From an uncultured Acetatifactor sp. (lineage in GTDB: Bacteria > Bacillota > Clostridia > Lachnospirales > Lachnospiraceae), in NCBI GenBank assembly GCA_910586435.1, contig CAJUGT010000034.1, positions 10,487-31,832 on the forward strand: a stretch of DNA of 21,346 nt. The letters are read 5' to 3'. Made by a program: the position numbers and the translations under genes. The notes beneath the pieces are model-generated. The model was not told the DNA's origin. It searched no databases and was given only the letters and a program-made list of their open reading frames with translations. This document shows, in pieces, positions 1 to 6,728 of the stretch (its first letter is position 1; every line of letters begins with the position of its first letter).

Positions 1-1
1 G

Positions 2-952
2 ATTTATTTTGGCAATGGCCTGATAGATATGTTCGGAACCCAGGTTATGGAATCTTTGAAAGAAGCAAAAGTCCAGGTCCTGGAATACAAGGAAATGGAT
101 TCCATTAAAATTGAGGATATTGTTGAGATGGCTTTTGCCATTGACCCAAAGGCCCAGATTATTGTGGGCATTGGGGGCGGAAAGGTGATAGACGCGGCAA
201 AATATGCGGCATATCTGCGTAAGCTTCCCTTTATGAGTGTCCCCACATCGGCATCCAGCGACGGGTTTTCCAGTGCCAGCGCATCTCTGACCGTGGAAGG
301 AAGAAGGGCATCTGTGCCTGCCCGTCTGGCTTATGGAATTATTGCCGATACGGAAGTCATTAAAAGCGCCCCGGAGAAATTTCTTTATTCCGGTATCGGA
401 GACATGGTGTCTAAAATTACGGCCTTATATGATTGGATTTTCGAGGAACAGGCCGGCTGTTCCGTGGTAAATGATTTTGCTGTGATGATTGCGAAAAAGG
501 CGGTAAACAGTTTTGTGCGCACTCCTTTTGAAAGCATTCAGGACGATTTGTTCCTGAGAGAATTACTGGACTCCCTGGCTATGAGCGGTATTGCCAACGA
601 GATTGCGGGGAGCAGCGCCCCCACCAGCGGCAGTGAGCATCTGATTTCTCATGCGTTGGATAAAATACTGGAGCAGCCCGAGCTTCACGGTGTACAGGTG
701 GGCATTGCCACCTACTTGATGAGCAGAGTGCAGGATCACCGGTACAAAAGGGTAAATACCATCTTTACGGATACGGGATTTTGGAATTACGTAAGCACCC
801 TGGGGCTGGAGCGACGGGACTATGAGGAGGCCATCGATCTGGCGCCTTCGATCAAACCATCCAGACATACCTATCTTCATGAGGAAAAATATCGTCGGCT
901 GGCCAAAGAAATTCTGTGTGAGGATGAAGTGTTAAAAAGGGTATTTGGATAA
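2..952 (+). CDS. sn-glycerol-1-phosphate dehydrogenase-like protein (5' truncated)
   Basis: The reading frame is already open at the left edge of the window, so the N-terminus is missing; the first ATG at base 29 is internal to a frame that reads IYFGNGLIDMFG before it. The protein belongs to the iron-containing alcohol dehydrogenase/dehydroquinate synthase superfamily, on the EgsA/AraM branch. These enzymes reduce dihydroxyacetone phosphate to sn-glycerol 1-phosphate with NAD(P)H and a bound metal. Visible support is the nucleotide-binding GIGGGKVIDAAKY (about bases 167-205), the SASSDGFSSASASL segment that matches the substrate loop of this branch, and likely metal-binding histidines in SGSEHLISHALD and LHGVQVGIAT. 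The C-terminal helical domain is complete. A palindromic repeat follows 8 bases after the stop. The exact substrate is inferred; a broader glycerol dehydrogenase role is the main alternative. Confidence 0.82.
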   Translation: MYFGNGLIDMFGTQVMESLKEAKVQVLEYKEMDSIKIEDIVEMAFAIDPKAQIIVGIGGGKVIDAAKYAAYLRKLPFMSVPTSASSDGFSSASASLTVEGRRASVPARLAYGIIADTEVIKSAPEKFLYSGIGDMVSKITALYDWIFEEQAGCSVVNDFAVMIAKKAVNSFVRTPFESIQDDLFLRELLDSLAMSGIANEIAGSSAPTSGSEHLISHALDKILEQPELHGVQVGIATYLMSRVQDHRYKRVNTIFTDTGFWNYVSTLGLERRDYEEAIDLAPSIKPSRHTYLHEEKYRRLAKEILCEDEVLKRVFG

Positions 953-960
953 GAGAAAAA

Positions 961-1049
961 GGGGCTGCCGCATTAAGAAAATCTACACAAGACACAGGAT
1001 GTCAGGTATTCCTATATTTGGTGTCTATGACCCTTAATGCGGCAGCCCC
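961..1049. repeat. Palindromic intergenic repeat, copy 1
   Basis: A 17-bp perfect terminal stem (961-977 with 1033-1049, GGGGCTGCCGCATTAAG and its complement) encloses a 55-base loop that can form an inner hairpin (AGACAC with GTGTCT). The same element, with loop and arms conserved, recurs at 11163-11258. On the minus strand the left arm is followed by TTTTTCTC, so this copy could also end transcripts arriving from the rubrerythrin side. It lies 8 bases after a stop codon. Confidence 0.85.
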
Positions 1050-1103
1050 CAAGAATATGGCGCAGAAACGTTTTTTTATTCCCGGGGGCAATGAGCCAAG
1101 CGG

Positions 1104-1199
1104 CCGTGCTTGCACGGACAGTTGGCGAATGCCGCGAGGGTCAAATACCCCGCCCCTTGGGGCGTTGCAAGCTTGATACCCCGTTGCTTGCAGCGGGGT
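1104..1199. repeat. Cluster of three tight hairpins between convergent genes
   Basis: Three short inverted repeats, each with TT at its apex, stand in a row: CCGTGC-TT-GCACGG at 1104-1117, CGCCCC-TT-GGGGCG at 1151-1164, and a 10-bp stem with one G-T pair at 1178-1199. CAAGCTTG, a palindrome, lies between the second and third. The third is close to the rubrerythrin stop, but on neither strand is any of them followed by a real T-tract, so a classical terminator is not clear. The region may be a modular intergenic repeat or a transcript-end structure. Confidence 0.5.
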
Positions 1200-1205
1200 C
1201 TTTGA

Positions 1206-1745
1206 TTAATAATTCTCTGCCTTAACCTCAAAATATGCCTGCGGATGATTGCAGACAGGGCAGAGTTCCGGAGCCTTGGGGCCTATGCAGATATGTCCGC
1301 AATTTTTACATTTCCAGATAGTATCCCCTTCTTTGGAGAATACCACACCATTTTCGATGTTTTGCAGCAGTTTTAAATATCGAGCCTCATGTTCCTTCTC
1401 AATGGCGCCAACTGCCTCAAACAGGGCGGCAATTTCATGAAACCCTTCTTCTCTGGCGTCTTTGGCAAAGGAGGAATACATATCGGTCCATTCAAAATTC
1501 TCTCCTTCCGCAGCGGCTTTCAGGTTTTCTTCCGTACTGCCGATGCCGTCATTTAGCAATTTGTACCAGATTTTGGCATGTTCTTTTTCATTGGCGGCAG
1601 TTTCTTCAAACAATTCCGCAATCTGTACATAGCCGTCTTTTTTTGCCTTGGACGCATAATAGGTATATTTATTGCGTGCCATGGATTCTCCGGCAAAAGC
1701 CTCCTGTAAGTTTTTTTCAGTTTTGGTTCCCTTTAATTGCGACAT
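1206..1745 (-). CDS. rbr: Rubrerythrin
   Basis: A 179-residue rubrerythrin, the cytoplasmic di-iron peroxidase that protects anaerobes by reducing hydrogen peroxide with electrons from rubredoxin or NADH oxidoreductases. The N-terminal four-helix ferritin-like domain carries the iron ligands: Glu20, the EKEH motif at 53-56, and a second EKEH at 116-119 (GAIEKEHE). The C-terminal rubredoxin-like domain has the iron cysteines as CKNCG (Cys146, Cys149) and CPVC (Cys162, Cys165). Length and domain order are normal. The start at 1745 is chosen because GGAGG precedes it by about five bases; an upstream in-frame start at 1775 would add ten residues without homology. It is a single gene with its own promoter and a leader of roughly 145 bases. 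Confidence 0.95.
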   Translation of the reverse strand: MSQLKGTKTEKNLQEAFAGESMARNKYTYYASKAKKDGYVQIAELFEETAANEKEHAKIWYKLLNDGIGSTEENLKAAAEGENFEWTDMYSSFAKDAREEGFHEIAALFEAVGAIEKEHEARYLKLLQNIENGVVFSKEGDTIWKCKNCGHICIGPKAPELCPVCNHPQAYFEVKAENY

Positions 1746-1898
1746 TTTTCCTCCATTTCCGCGCAGAAGGCTCACCGGTATGTCGAGTTATAAGCTGATA
1801 TTATGCTCTGCGCAGGTGATTAATTTGGTAGATTGGTCTGAATGCGCACGTTTGCTGTTCATGGCAGTCATGAGAACGTGCAGGGGTTCAGTTCCTCT

Positions 1899-1927
1899 AT
1901 TATAGCAGAAAGTATGGGAATGGGCAA
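1899..1927 (-). promoter_or_regulatory. Sigma-A-type promoter for rubrerythrin
   Basis: Read on the minus strand: -35 TTGCCC (1922-1927), a 17-base spacer and a perfect -10 TATAAT (1899-1904). The predicted leader to the rbr start is about 145 bases and contains an inverted repeat GCACGTT...AACGTGC. No clear PerR box was found. Confidence 0.6.
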
Positions 1928-2032
1928 GAAGGATATGTTGTTTTCGCTTTTTGCGTGACAAACTCAGGGCAGCTGTGTGAAACATTTTTGTTCTGGATTT
2001 ATGAGATTTCGCAGAGGGGAATCCTGGATGTT

Positions 2033-2194
2033 AGAGCGTGTTTGAAAATTGCTTTCTGACAGCTGTGCGTCACAATTTGTGGTAGATTGGACCCGAATGA
2101 GGGAGGCGTAGTGGGCTGCGTTGACCGAATGAGGGCCCAATATACTGCAAAGTGGGGCGCGCAGATGGCGGGAATAAATTTTCAAACATGCTCT
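2033..2194. mobile_element. MITE-like 162-base hairpin element
   Basis: The ends are 18-base terminal inverted repeats, AGAGCGTGTTTGAAAATT at 2033-2050 and the complement of AGAGCATGTTTGAAAATT at 2177-2194, with one mismatch. The similarity continues inward without gaps: the two 62-base arms are complementary at roughly three quarters of positions, and many mismatches are transitions that would still pair as G-U. The 38-base centre is flanked by direct repeats of CCGAATGAGGG. There is no coding capacity and no obvious target-site duplication. It fits a non-autonomous miniature element or a long structured RNA. Confidence 0.6.
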
Positions 2195-2244
2195 GGCGCG
2201 GACAATGACCGATGCCTGTTTATGGGAATTTTGCGGAGACCGCA

Positions 2245-2273
2245 TTGACGGTAGATATAAGCAATGTTATTAT
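2245..2273 (+). promoter_or_regulatory. Promoter for the SpoU methyltransferase gene
   Basis: -35 TTGACG (2245-2250), a 17-base spacer and -10 TATTAT (2268-2273). A small hairpin TGCCAA-TGTG-TTGGCA (2279-2294) follows near the predicted transcript start. The leader to the start codon at 2433 is about 150 bases and shows no recognised riboswitch. Confidence 0.6.
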
Positions 2274-2432
2274 AAATTTGCCAATGTGTTGGCATAAAAG
2301 GCAGAAAAGGTCAAGGAAACGGAAGGAATCTTTGGCAGGCCTGATGCGCATTACACAGCATGGGGCTGAAGGCCAAGACAGAATAGATTCTTTCAAGTGG
2401 GAACAGTAATCAGAAAAGGAGCAGTGAAAATC

Positions 2433-3680
2433 ATGTATGAAAATTCTGGGGATATTGTTGAATTAAACATATATGTTGAGGCATATTTGAAACATGCGGG
2501 AAGAGAAGAGGATTCAGAGGAATTTCGCAGAGAATTAGAGATTATATATGAAAAAAGTTCGGAGAATGATCCGGGGATTGCGTGGAAATTAAGCAGAACT
2601 CACAGGGTGGAGGGTGTTCTCTTACTGAATCGGGAAGAAAATAAATGTGTGCTTTTGGCGGAAAACCAGCGAGCCATGGGGGATTTATTGAGAAAAATAC
2701 CCGAGAATCAGGAAGTGATATTTTACTTTGAACAAAAGTATCAAGATATGGTATCGGAATATGTATGTTCCACGGAGGATTCGGAACTTCCATGCAGGTT
2801 AAAAGGATATAAGGCATCCATGGGGCGGCTGATACAAGGAAATGGGAGTCTTATTCCACATATTGAAATTTTATCAAAAAAGCATCCGGTGGTGGCTGAA
2901 CTGAAAGAATACCAATCTCTGAATGGGCGGATGAAAAATGAAAAATTTGTGGTGGAGGGAATGCGGTTGGTGAAACGGGCGCTTGCGGATGGACTTTTGG
3001 TTGAAAAAGTCATCTATATTCCGCAGAAAGCGCAGGAAGAGGATATCAGCCAGGTCATGGAGCTTTGTGAGAAAAGGAAAATCATGTGCTGTGAAACCAC
3101 AGCAGGCATTATGCCTTCCATGACTGCCACAAATCCTGTCCCTGAGATTATCTGCACTGTCAGAATGAAGATAAGGAGTCAAAAGGATATTATATTTGCC
3201 GGGGCCAGGAATTTTTTTCTGATATTGGATGGGATTTCTAATCCGGATAACCTGGGGATTATTCTGCGGACTGCTGACGCGGCGGGAATCAGCGGTGTGA
3301 TTTTGTTGAGTAATTCAGTACATTTCCTGAACAAAAATGCTGTCAGGGGCGCAAGGGGTGCCATGGGAAAAATACCGGTCTTCTATTCCGATAATGACGA
3401 AGAGTTGTTTTGTAAACTTTCAGAGAAGAATTTTAAGGTGATTGGGACAAGTGCCAGGTTTGAAGCCCATAGTTTCTATGATATTGATTATAAATCCGGC
3501 AATGCGGCTGTGGTAATCGGTAATGAGAGCGAGGGGGTCAGGAAGGAAATCCTTGCAAGGTGTACGGGGTATGCCAAAATACCCATGGCGGAAGGGCAGT
3601 CTTCCCTGAATATAGCAGTCGCTGCGGCGCTGATGATGTATGAATATGTGAGGGCGGAATCTGGTTTGGAGGTACATTGA
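2433..3680 (+). CDS. SpoU/TrmH-family RNA 2'-O-methyltransferase with N-terminal extension
   Basis: A 415-residue protein. The C-terminal SPOUT domain has all three SpoU motifs: LDGISNPDNLGIILRTADAAG-type motif 1 (about 265-285), VVIGNESEGVR (360-370) and IPMAEGQSSLNIAVAAAL (383-400). Ahead of it, residues about 158-240 (NEKFVVEGMRLVKRAL) match the L30-like RNA-binding domain of this family. Such enzymes methylate ribose 2'-OH groups of rRNA or tRNA with S-adenosylmethionine. Typical members are about 250-270 residues, so the first 135 or so residues are extra; they are not recognised, though segment 55-112 loosely resembles the N-terminal half of some clostridial GNAT proteins. The start is uncertain: AGGAG lies 11 bases before ATG 2433, with an ATG at 2397 as alternative. 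The RNA target cannot be told. Confidence 0.85.
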   Translation: MYENSGDIVELNIYVEAYLKHAGREEDSEEFRRELEIIYEKSSENDPGIAWKLSRTHRVEGVLLLNREENKCVLLAENQRAMGDLLRKIPENQEVIFYFEQKYQDMVSEYVCSTEDSELPCRLKGYKASMGRLIQGNGSLIPHIEILSKKHPVVAELKEYQSLNGRMKNEKFVVEGMRLVKRALADGLLVEKVIYIPQKAQEEDISQVMELCEKRKIMCCETTAGIMPSMTATNPVPEIICTVRMKIRSQKDIIFAGARNFFLILDGISNPDNLGIILRTADAAGISGVILLSNSVHFLNKNAVRGARGAMGKIPVFYSDNDEELFCKLSEKNFKVIGTSARFEAHSFYDIDYKSGNAAVVIGNESEGVRKEILARCTGYAKIPMAEGQSSLNIAVAAALMMYEYVRAESGLEVH

Positions 3681-3862
3681 GTACACTAAAGCGAAAAATG
3701 GCAGGTTTGACGCAGTGCTTTTTGGCGTTCCATAGAAGGAGGGGGTTTTGTTGGCATGAATGGGCAAGGGCGTTCACTTGGGGTATAAGGGTTATACAGG
3801 CGGGATTTTGATATTTTTTGATACACAGGAGGATACAGAAGTTGGGAAAAGGGGAATTTATT

Positions 3863-5716
3863 ATGTTTGTACAAGAACTATGGAAGGAGGAAAGGTTTAG
3901 TCTGCGGCAGATTTGCAAGGGAGTGTGCGGAGTTGCGACAATGATGAGCTGGCTGGATGGGAGCTGGAAACCGGATATGTTGTTTCAGAACAGTATACTG
4001 GAACGGCTTGGGGTGAATGAAGAAGATTTCATGTATTATTTGGATTACGATGCATACGAACGTTGGAAGGAGAGGCAAATTATACTGCATTGTATCACGT
4101 TCCGGGAATTGGAGAAGGCGATGGGGTTATTGAATGTATATAAAAAGAAGCATTTTAAAAACGGTCATTTAGAAGAACAGTTTTGTCTTACCATGTACGC
4201 CCAGATTAGGTTTGGTCAGGGGGCAGTCAAGGAAGAACTGTCAAAGCTGTATAAAGAAGCACTTGAAAAGACAGTGCTGGACTCAGAGTTGGGGCAGATT
4301 GGAGCATTAGTTCTGTCAGTGCAGGAGCTGCATTTACTGCTTGACACAGAACATTACCGCAAGGAGGGGGAAAGACAAGAGAGATATCAGGAGGTGGTGG
4401 AATATATTGAGAAGAGACAGTATCATCAAGCTGCCAGAGGAAAAATATATCCCAAGGCGGTTTACTATCTCTGCCGATGTGTGAAAGAGAAAAACGGATT
4501 TTTAAATGCACAGGAAGCGGAAAGGTTGCTACAATATTGTGAACAGGGAATAGAATTGCTGCGTGACTGCGAAAGGATGTATTATCTGTGGGAGCTGCTG
4601 GATATGTCTATGGGGCTGGTTCATAAGATGGCGGAAGAGATGGAGAGTCAGGGGCAGCAAAGGAAGGCGCAGGCGTTGAAAGAGCTGCACCATGAAAAGG
4701 AGGTGTGGAAGCATGCCTTGGAGAACGTCTATGCGGAAAAGGGAGTGCCAAAGGAAACCATAGAGGACTGTTATCTTTATGTGGTAAAGGGGGTGGCTTG
4801 TTTGAATGACGTAATCCGTGTTAGGCGTCAAATGTTTGGTATGGAACCAAAGGAGCTTTGCGCTGGAATCTGTGATATAAGGACATTGCGCCGTTTGGAA
4901 CAGAGAAAAAGCAAGGTACAGTGGGAGATTGCGAAACGGCTTCTGGAAAGGTTGGGTTTGCCAGGAGAATATACCAGAATAGAATTGGTCACAGGAAACA
5001 TAGAAGTTTATAGGGATATGAGGAAGCTTCGTGAAGTGGTGAATCTTGGTAAATGGCAGGAGGCGAATGCTCTCTTGAAAAAAATGGGAAGAATGGTGTC
5101 CATGGAATACCCCTGTAACGGTCAGGTAGTTCAAATGGAGGAGTTGCTGATAAGGTGGAGAAGAGGAGAATTTGATGCTAAAACATACTGTATACAAATG
5201 CGGGAAGTCTTAGAAAGGACATTGCCATATGACGCGTTTTTAAGTGAAGGAGAAAAATATCTGACTAATGAGGAACAAACTTGTATCCTTAACCGTATGC
5301 AGGGGCTGGATATGTATAGCGAAGAATTCCTTACCTGTATGTGTCGGATGGAAAAGTATTACCAGCCTTATATTGAAGAGGGTATCTGGGAAGGAGGGTG
5401 GAATATGTATGAGTTTGTTATGAGCAATGTAGGAAGTATGTGGGGCAACCAGGGAGAGTATGACCTTGCGGATCTATACAGCGGGAGGATACTGGAAGGA
5501 TGCCTGCGCTTTCGAAGAATGGGATTGATACATAATAGTATTTATGATAGATGGTGGAACTATGACCAAAGGAAGAGCAATGGTATTTCCACTGCTCAGG
5601 TGCTTGATGATGAAGAAGAACTATCAAAATGCATTTTGTTCAGCTATCTGGCAAAAGATCAGAGAAGAATAAAAAATTATATTAAAAAATTAGAAACAGT
5701 CAAGGATTTAGGATAA
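3863..5716 (+). CDS. Rgg/PlcR-like transcriptional regulator with two HTH-like segments
   Basis: A 617-residue, almost wholly helical cytoplasmic protein. The start segment (about 4-50, LWKEERFSLRQICKGVCGV... ILERLGV) has the spacing of the XRE-type HTH that opens Rgg/PlcR regulators, but with a degenerate recognition helix. A second segment at about 327-367 (PKELCAGICDIRTLRRLEQ, then LLERLGLPGEY) repeats the same pattern and fits the family consensus better. Between and after them come TPR-like helices, the usual pheromone-binding fold of this group. Start choice: ATG 3863 has AAGGGG eight bases upstream; TTG 3842 with a strong AGGAGG nine bases upstream would add seven residues. Its stop is one base from the stop of the convergent exported peptide gene. 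A peptide-sensing role is inferred from the family and this neighbour. Confidence 0.68.
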   Translation: MFVQELWKEERFSLRQICKGVCGVATMMSWLDGSWKPDMLFQNSILERLGVNEEDFMYYLDYDAYERWKERQIILHCITFRELEKAMGLLNVYKKKHFKNGHLEEQFCLTMYAQIRFGQGAVKEELSKLYKEALEKTVLDSELGQIGALVLSVQELHLLLDTEHYRKEGERQERYQEVVEYIEKRQYHQAARGKIYPKAVYYLCRCVKEKNGFLNAQEAERLLQYCEQGIELLRDCERMYYLWELLDMSMGLVHKMAEEMESQGQQRKAQALKELHHEKEVWKHALENVYAEKGVPKETIEDCYLYVVKGVACLNDVIRVRRQMFGMEPKELCAGICDIRTLRRLEQRKSKVQWEIAKRLLERLGLPGEYTRIELVTGNIEVYRDMRKLREVVNLGKWQEANALLKKMGRMVSMEYPCNGQVVQMEELLIRWRRGEFDAKTYCIQMREVLERTLPYDAFLSEGEKYLTNEEQTCILNRMQGLDMYSEEFLTCMCRMEKYYQPYIEEGIWEGGWNMYEFVMSNVGSMWGNQGEYDLADLYSGRILEGCLRFRRMGLIHNSIYDRWWNYDQRKSNGISTAQVLDDEEELSKCILFSYLAKDQRRIKNYIKKLETVKDLG

Positions 5717-5717
5717 A

Positions 5718-5945
5718 TTATTTTTTTTGTTGTTCTAAGGTGTCATTATCATTTAATGGTGTAATTTCGGAATTGGCATCGTCCAGTTCATGATTTTTTG
5801 GAAGGCTATCATATTTCGGGCGATCTTTTGAGTGGGAAGGAACGAAAACAGTTTCATTATATATGGGACTGCCGATAGTGGTAAGGACATAGAAGAGTCC
5901 AACGGACAAAAAAGTTGTGAGAAATTTTGTTGCTCTGTTTCTCAT
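5718..5945 (-). CDS. Small exported or membrane-anchored peptide next to the Rgg-like regulator
   Basis: A 75-residue protein starting MRNRATKFLTTFLSV. A basic start and a hydrophobic stretch at about residues 8-24 form a signal peptide or membrane anchor, followed by a hydrophilic, proline- and acid-rich tail ending EQQKK. No family is recognised. The start at 5945 is fixed by AGGAGG nine bases upstream; an upstream in-frame ATG at 5990 has no such site. It has its own sigma-A promoter with a large palindrome at the -35 edge, and it converges on the regulator gene with one base between stops. A precursor of a secreted signal, or an envelope protein controlled by the regulator, are both possible. 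Function is not shown by the sequence. Confidence 0.62.
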   Translation of the reverse strand: MRNRATKFLTTFLSVGLFYVLTTIGSPIYNETVFVPSHSKDRPKYDSLPKNHELDDANSEITPLNDNDTLEQQKK

Positions 5946-5985
5946 AGAGATGTGCCTCCTTAAATTTTTATTGATATAATGATTT

Positions 5986-6014
5986 AGCATAACCTATGGG
6001 TAGCTGCCTGTCAA
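5986..6014 (-). promoter_or_regulatory. Promoter of the exported peptide gene
   Basis: On the minus strand: consensus -35 TTGACA (6009-6014), a 17-base spacer and -10 TATGCT (5986-5991). The first three bases of the -35 are also the last three of the adjacent 21-bp palindrome arm. The predicted leader is about 35 bases. Confidence 0.6.
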
Positions 6015-6057
6015 GCGCCAGACTCCTGAACATTTTTGTTCAGGAGTCTGGCGCTTG
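6012..6057. promoter_or_regulatory. Perfect inverted repeat, 21-bp arms with TTTT centre
   Basis: Left arm 6012-6032 begins CAAGCGCCAGACTCCTGAAC; right arm 6037-6057 is its exact complement; the loop is TTTT. Neither side is followed by a T-tract, so it is not a classical terminator. It sits directly upstream of, and touches, the -35 of the exported peptide gene, where an activator would bind. It is a candidate operator, or a hairpin in a transcript running through the region. Confidence 0.65.
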
Positions 6058-6334
6058 TACGCTTATGGATTCTGTGATAGGATTAAAATGTAAACGCAAT
6101 GAATTTATTGCGTAGAAGGAAAATCCGTTTTTTGTAAAGTGATATAGTCCTAACAATTGAACTAATTGCGATAGTGTCAGGTGGGTATGAAAAACAGTAA
6201 CAAACTGAACAAGTCCAGGAGGTTTTATAGACACTTTCGTAGTTGGAAATTTTCCCAGCGCAGGGGCTTGAGAGGATAAAGTAAATTGCGGAATAAGTAT
6301 TCTGTCTGCAAGAGCTGAAATGAAAGGAAGAAAA
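6058..6334. other. Intergenic stretch upstream of the Cys/His-rich exported protein
   Basis: Holds a small hairpin CGCAAT-GAATTT-ATTGCG and an unconvincing 30-codon basic ORF at 6187-6279. No promoter with good -35 and -10 boxes was found for the gene at 6335. Confidence 0.4.
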
Positions 6335-6673
6335 ATGATGAGTGGATTAAAAGGATTTAAAATTGGATTGGCGTGTATAGCTGGTGTGGGAATGTTGTCG
6401 TTTGGTGCGTCAAAAGTTGAGGCGGCAAAAGAGTGCCAGCATTATCATTTCGTTGAGGTGGATAAGACTCTTGAAACTATTAGCTGCAATGAGTATCAAC
6501 ATACAATTTTAGTTGAGCATCAACATGTTTGTGCGAATTGTAATGAGGTGATAGTAGTTGGTACATCGGTTGAAACAGGCAAACATGAATATGATTTTGA
6601 GCTAAAAGATGGCGGATTATATGGAAAGTGTTTGTATTGTGACTTTGACTTTTTCTCTTATGGCGCAAGGTAA
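6335..6673 (+). CDS. Small secreted Cys/His-rich protein
   Basis: A 112-residue protein with a clear signal peptide: MMSGLKGFK, a hydrophobic core IGLACIAGVGMLSFG and a likely cleavage near SKVEAA-KE. The mature part is rich in His and Cys: CQHYHF, HQHVCANC and GKCLYC. The two CxxC pairs (CANC and CLYC) could form a zinc ribbon or a disulfide-linked knuckle outside the cell. It matches no family I can name. AGGAAG lies four bases before ATG 6335; an ATG at 6320 would lengthen the basic N-terminus by five residues. It is flanked by the regulatory palindrome region on one side and the candidate RNA gene on the other, and is probably monocistronic. Confidence 0.6.
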   Translation: MMSGLKGFKIGLACIAGVGMLSFGASKVEAAKECQHYHFVEVDKTLETISCNEYQHTILVEHQHVCANCNEVIVVGTSVETGKHEYDFELKDGGLYGKCLYCDFDFFSYGAR

Positions 6674-6694
6674 TATGGACTGGCGGTGTTATTC

Positions 6695-6722
6695 TTGGAA
6701 AGTTTTGGTAATGCTATATAGT
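6695..6722 (+). promoter_or_regulatory. Possible promoter for the structured RNA
   Basis: TTGGAA (6695-6700), a 16-base spacer and TATAGT (6717-6722). The AT-rich stretch allows other -10 registers (TAGTAT at 6719-6724). Confidence 0.4.
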
Positions 6723-6728
6723 ATAGTT

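Noticed and set aside
1964..2245. 93-codon open frame across the MITE-like hairpin
   Set aside because: It reads through an inverted-repeat element and has no ribosome binding site.
4529..5197. 222-codon open frame on the minus strand
   Set aside because: Antisense to the Rgg-like regulator; no start signal or domain.
6187..6279. 30-codon, very basic ORF starting MKNSNKLNKSRRFYR
   Set aside because: AGGTGGG is too close to the ATG, and there is no promoter or homology to support it; kept only as a note because it lies near the possible signalling locus.
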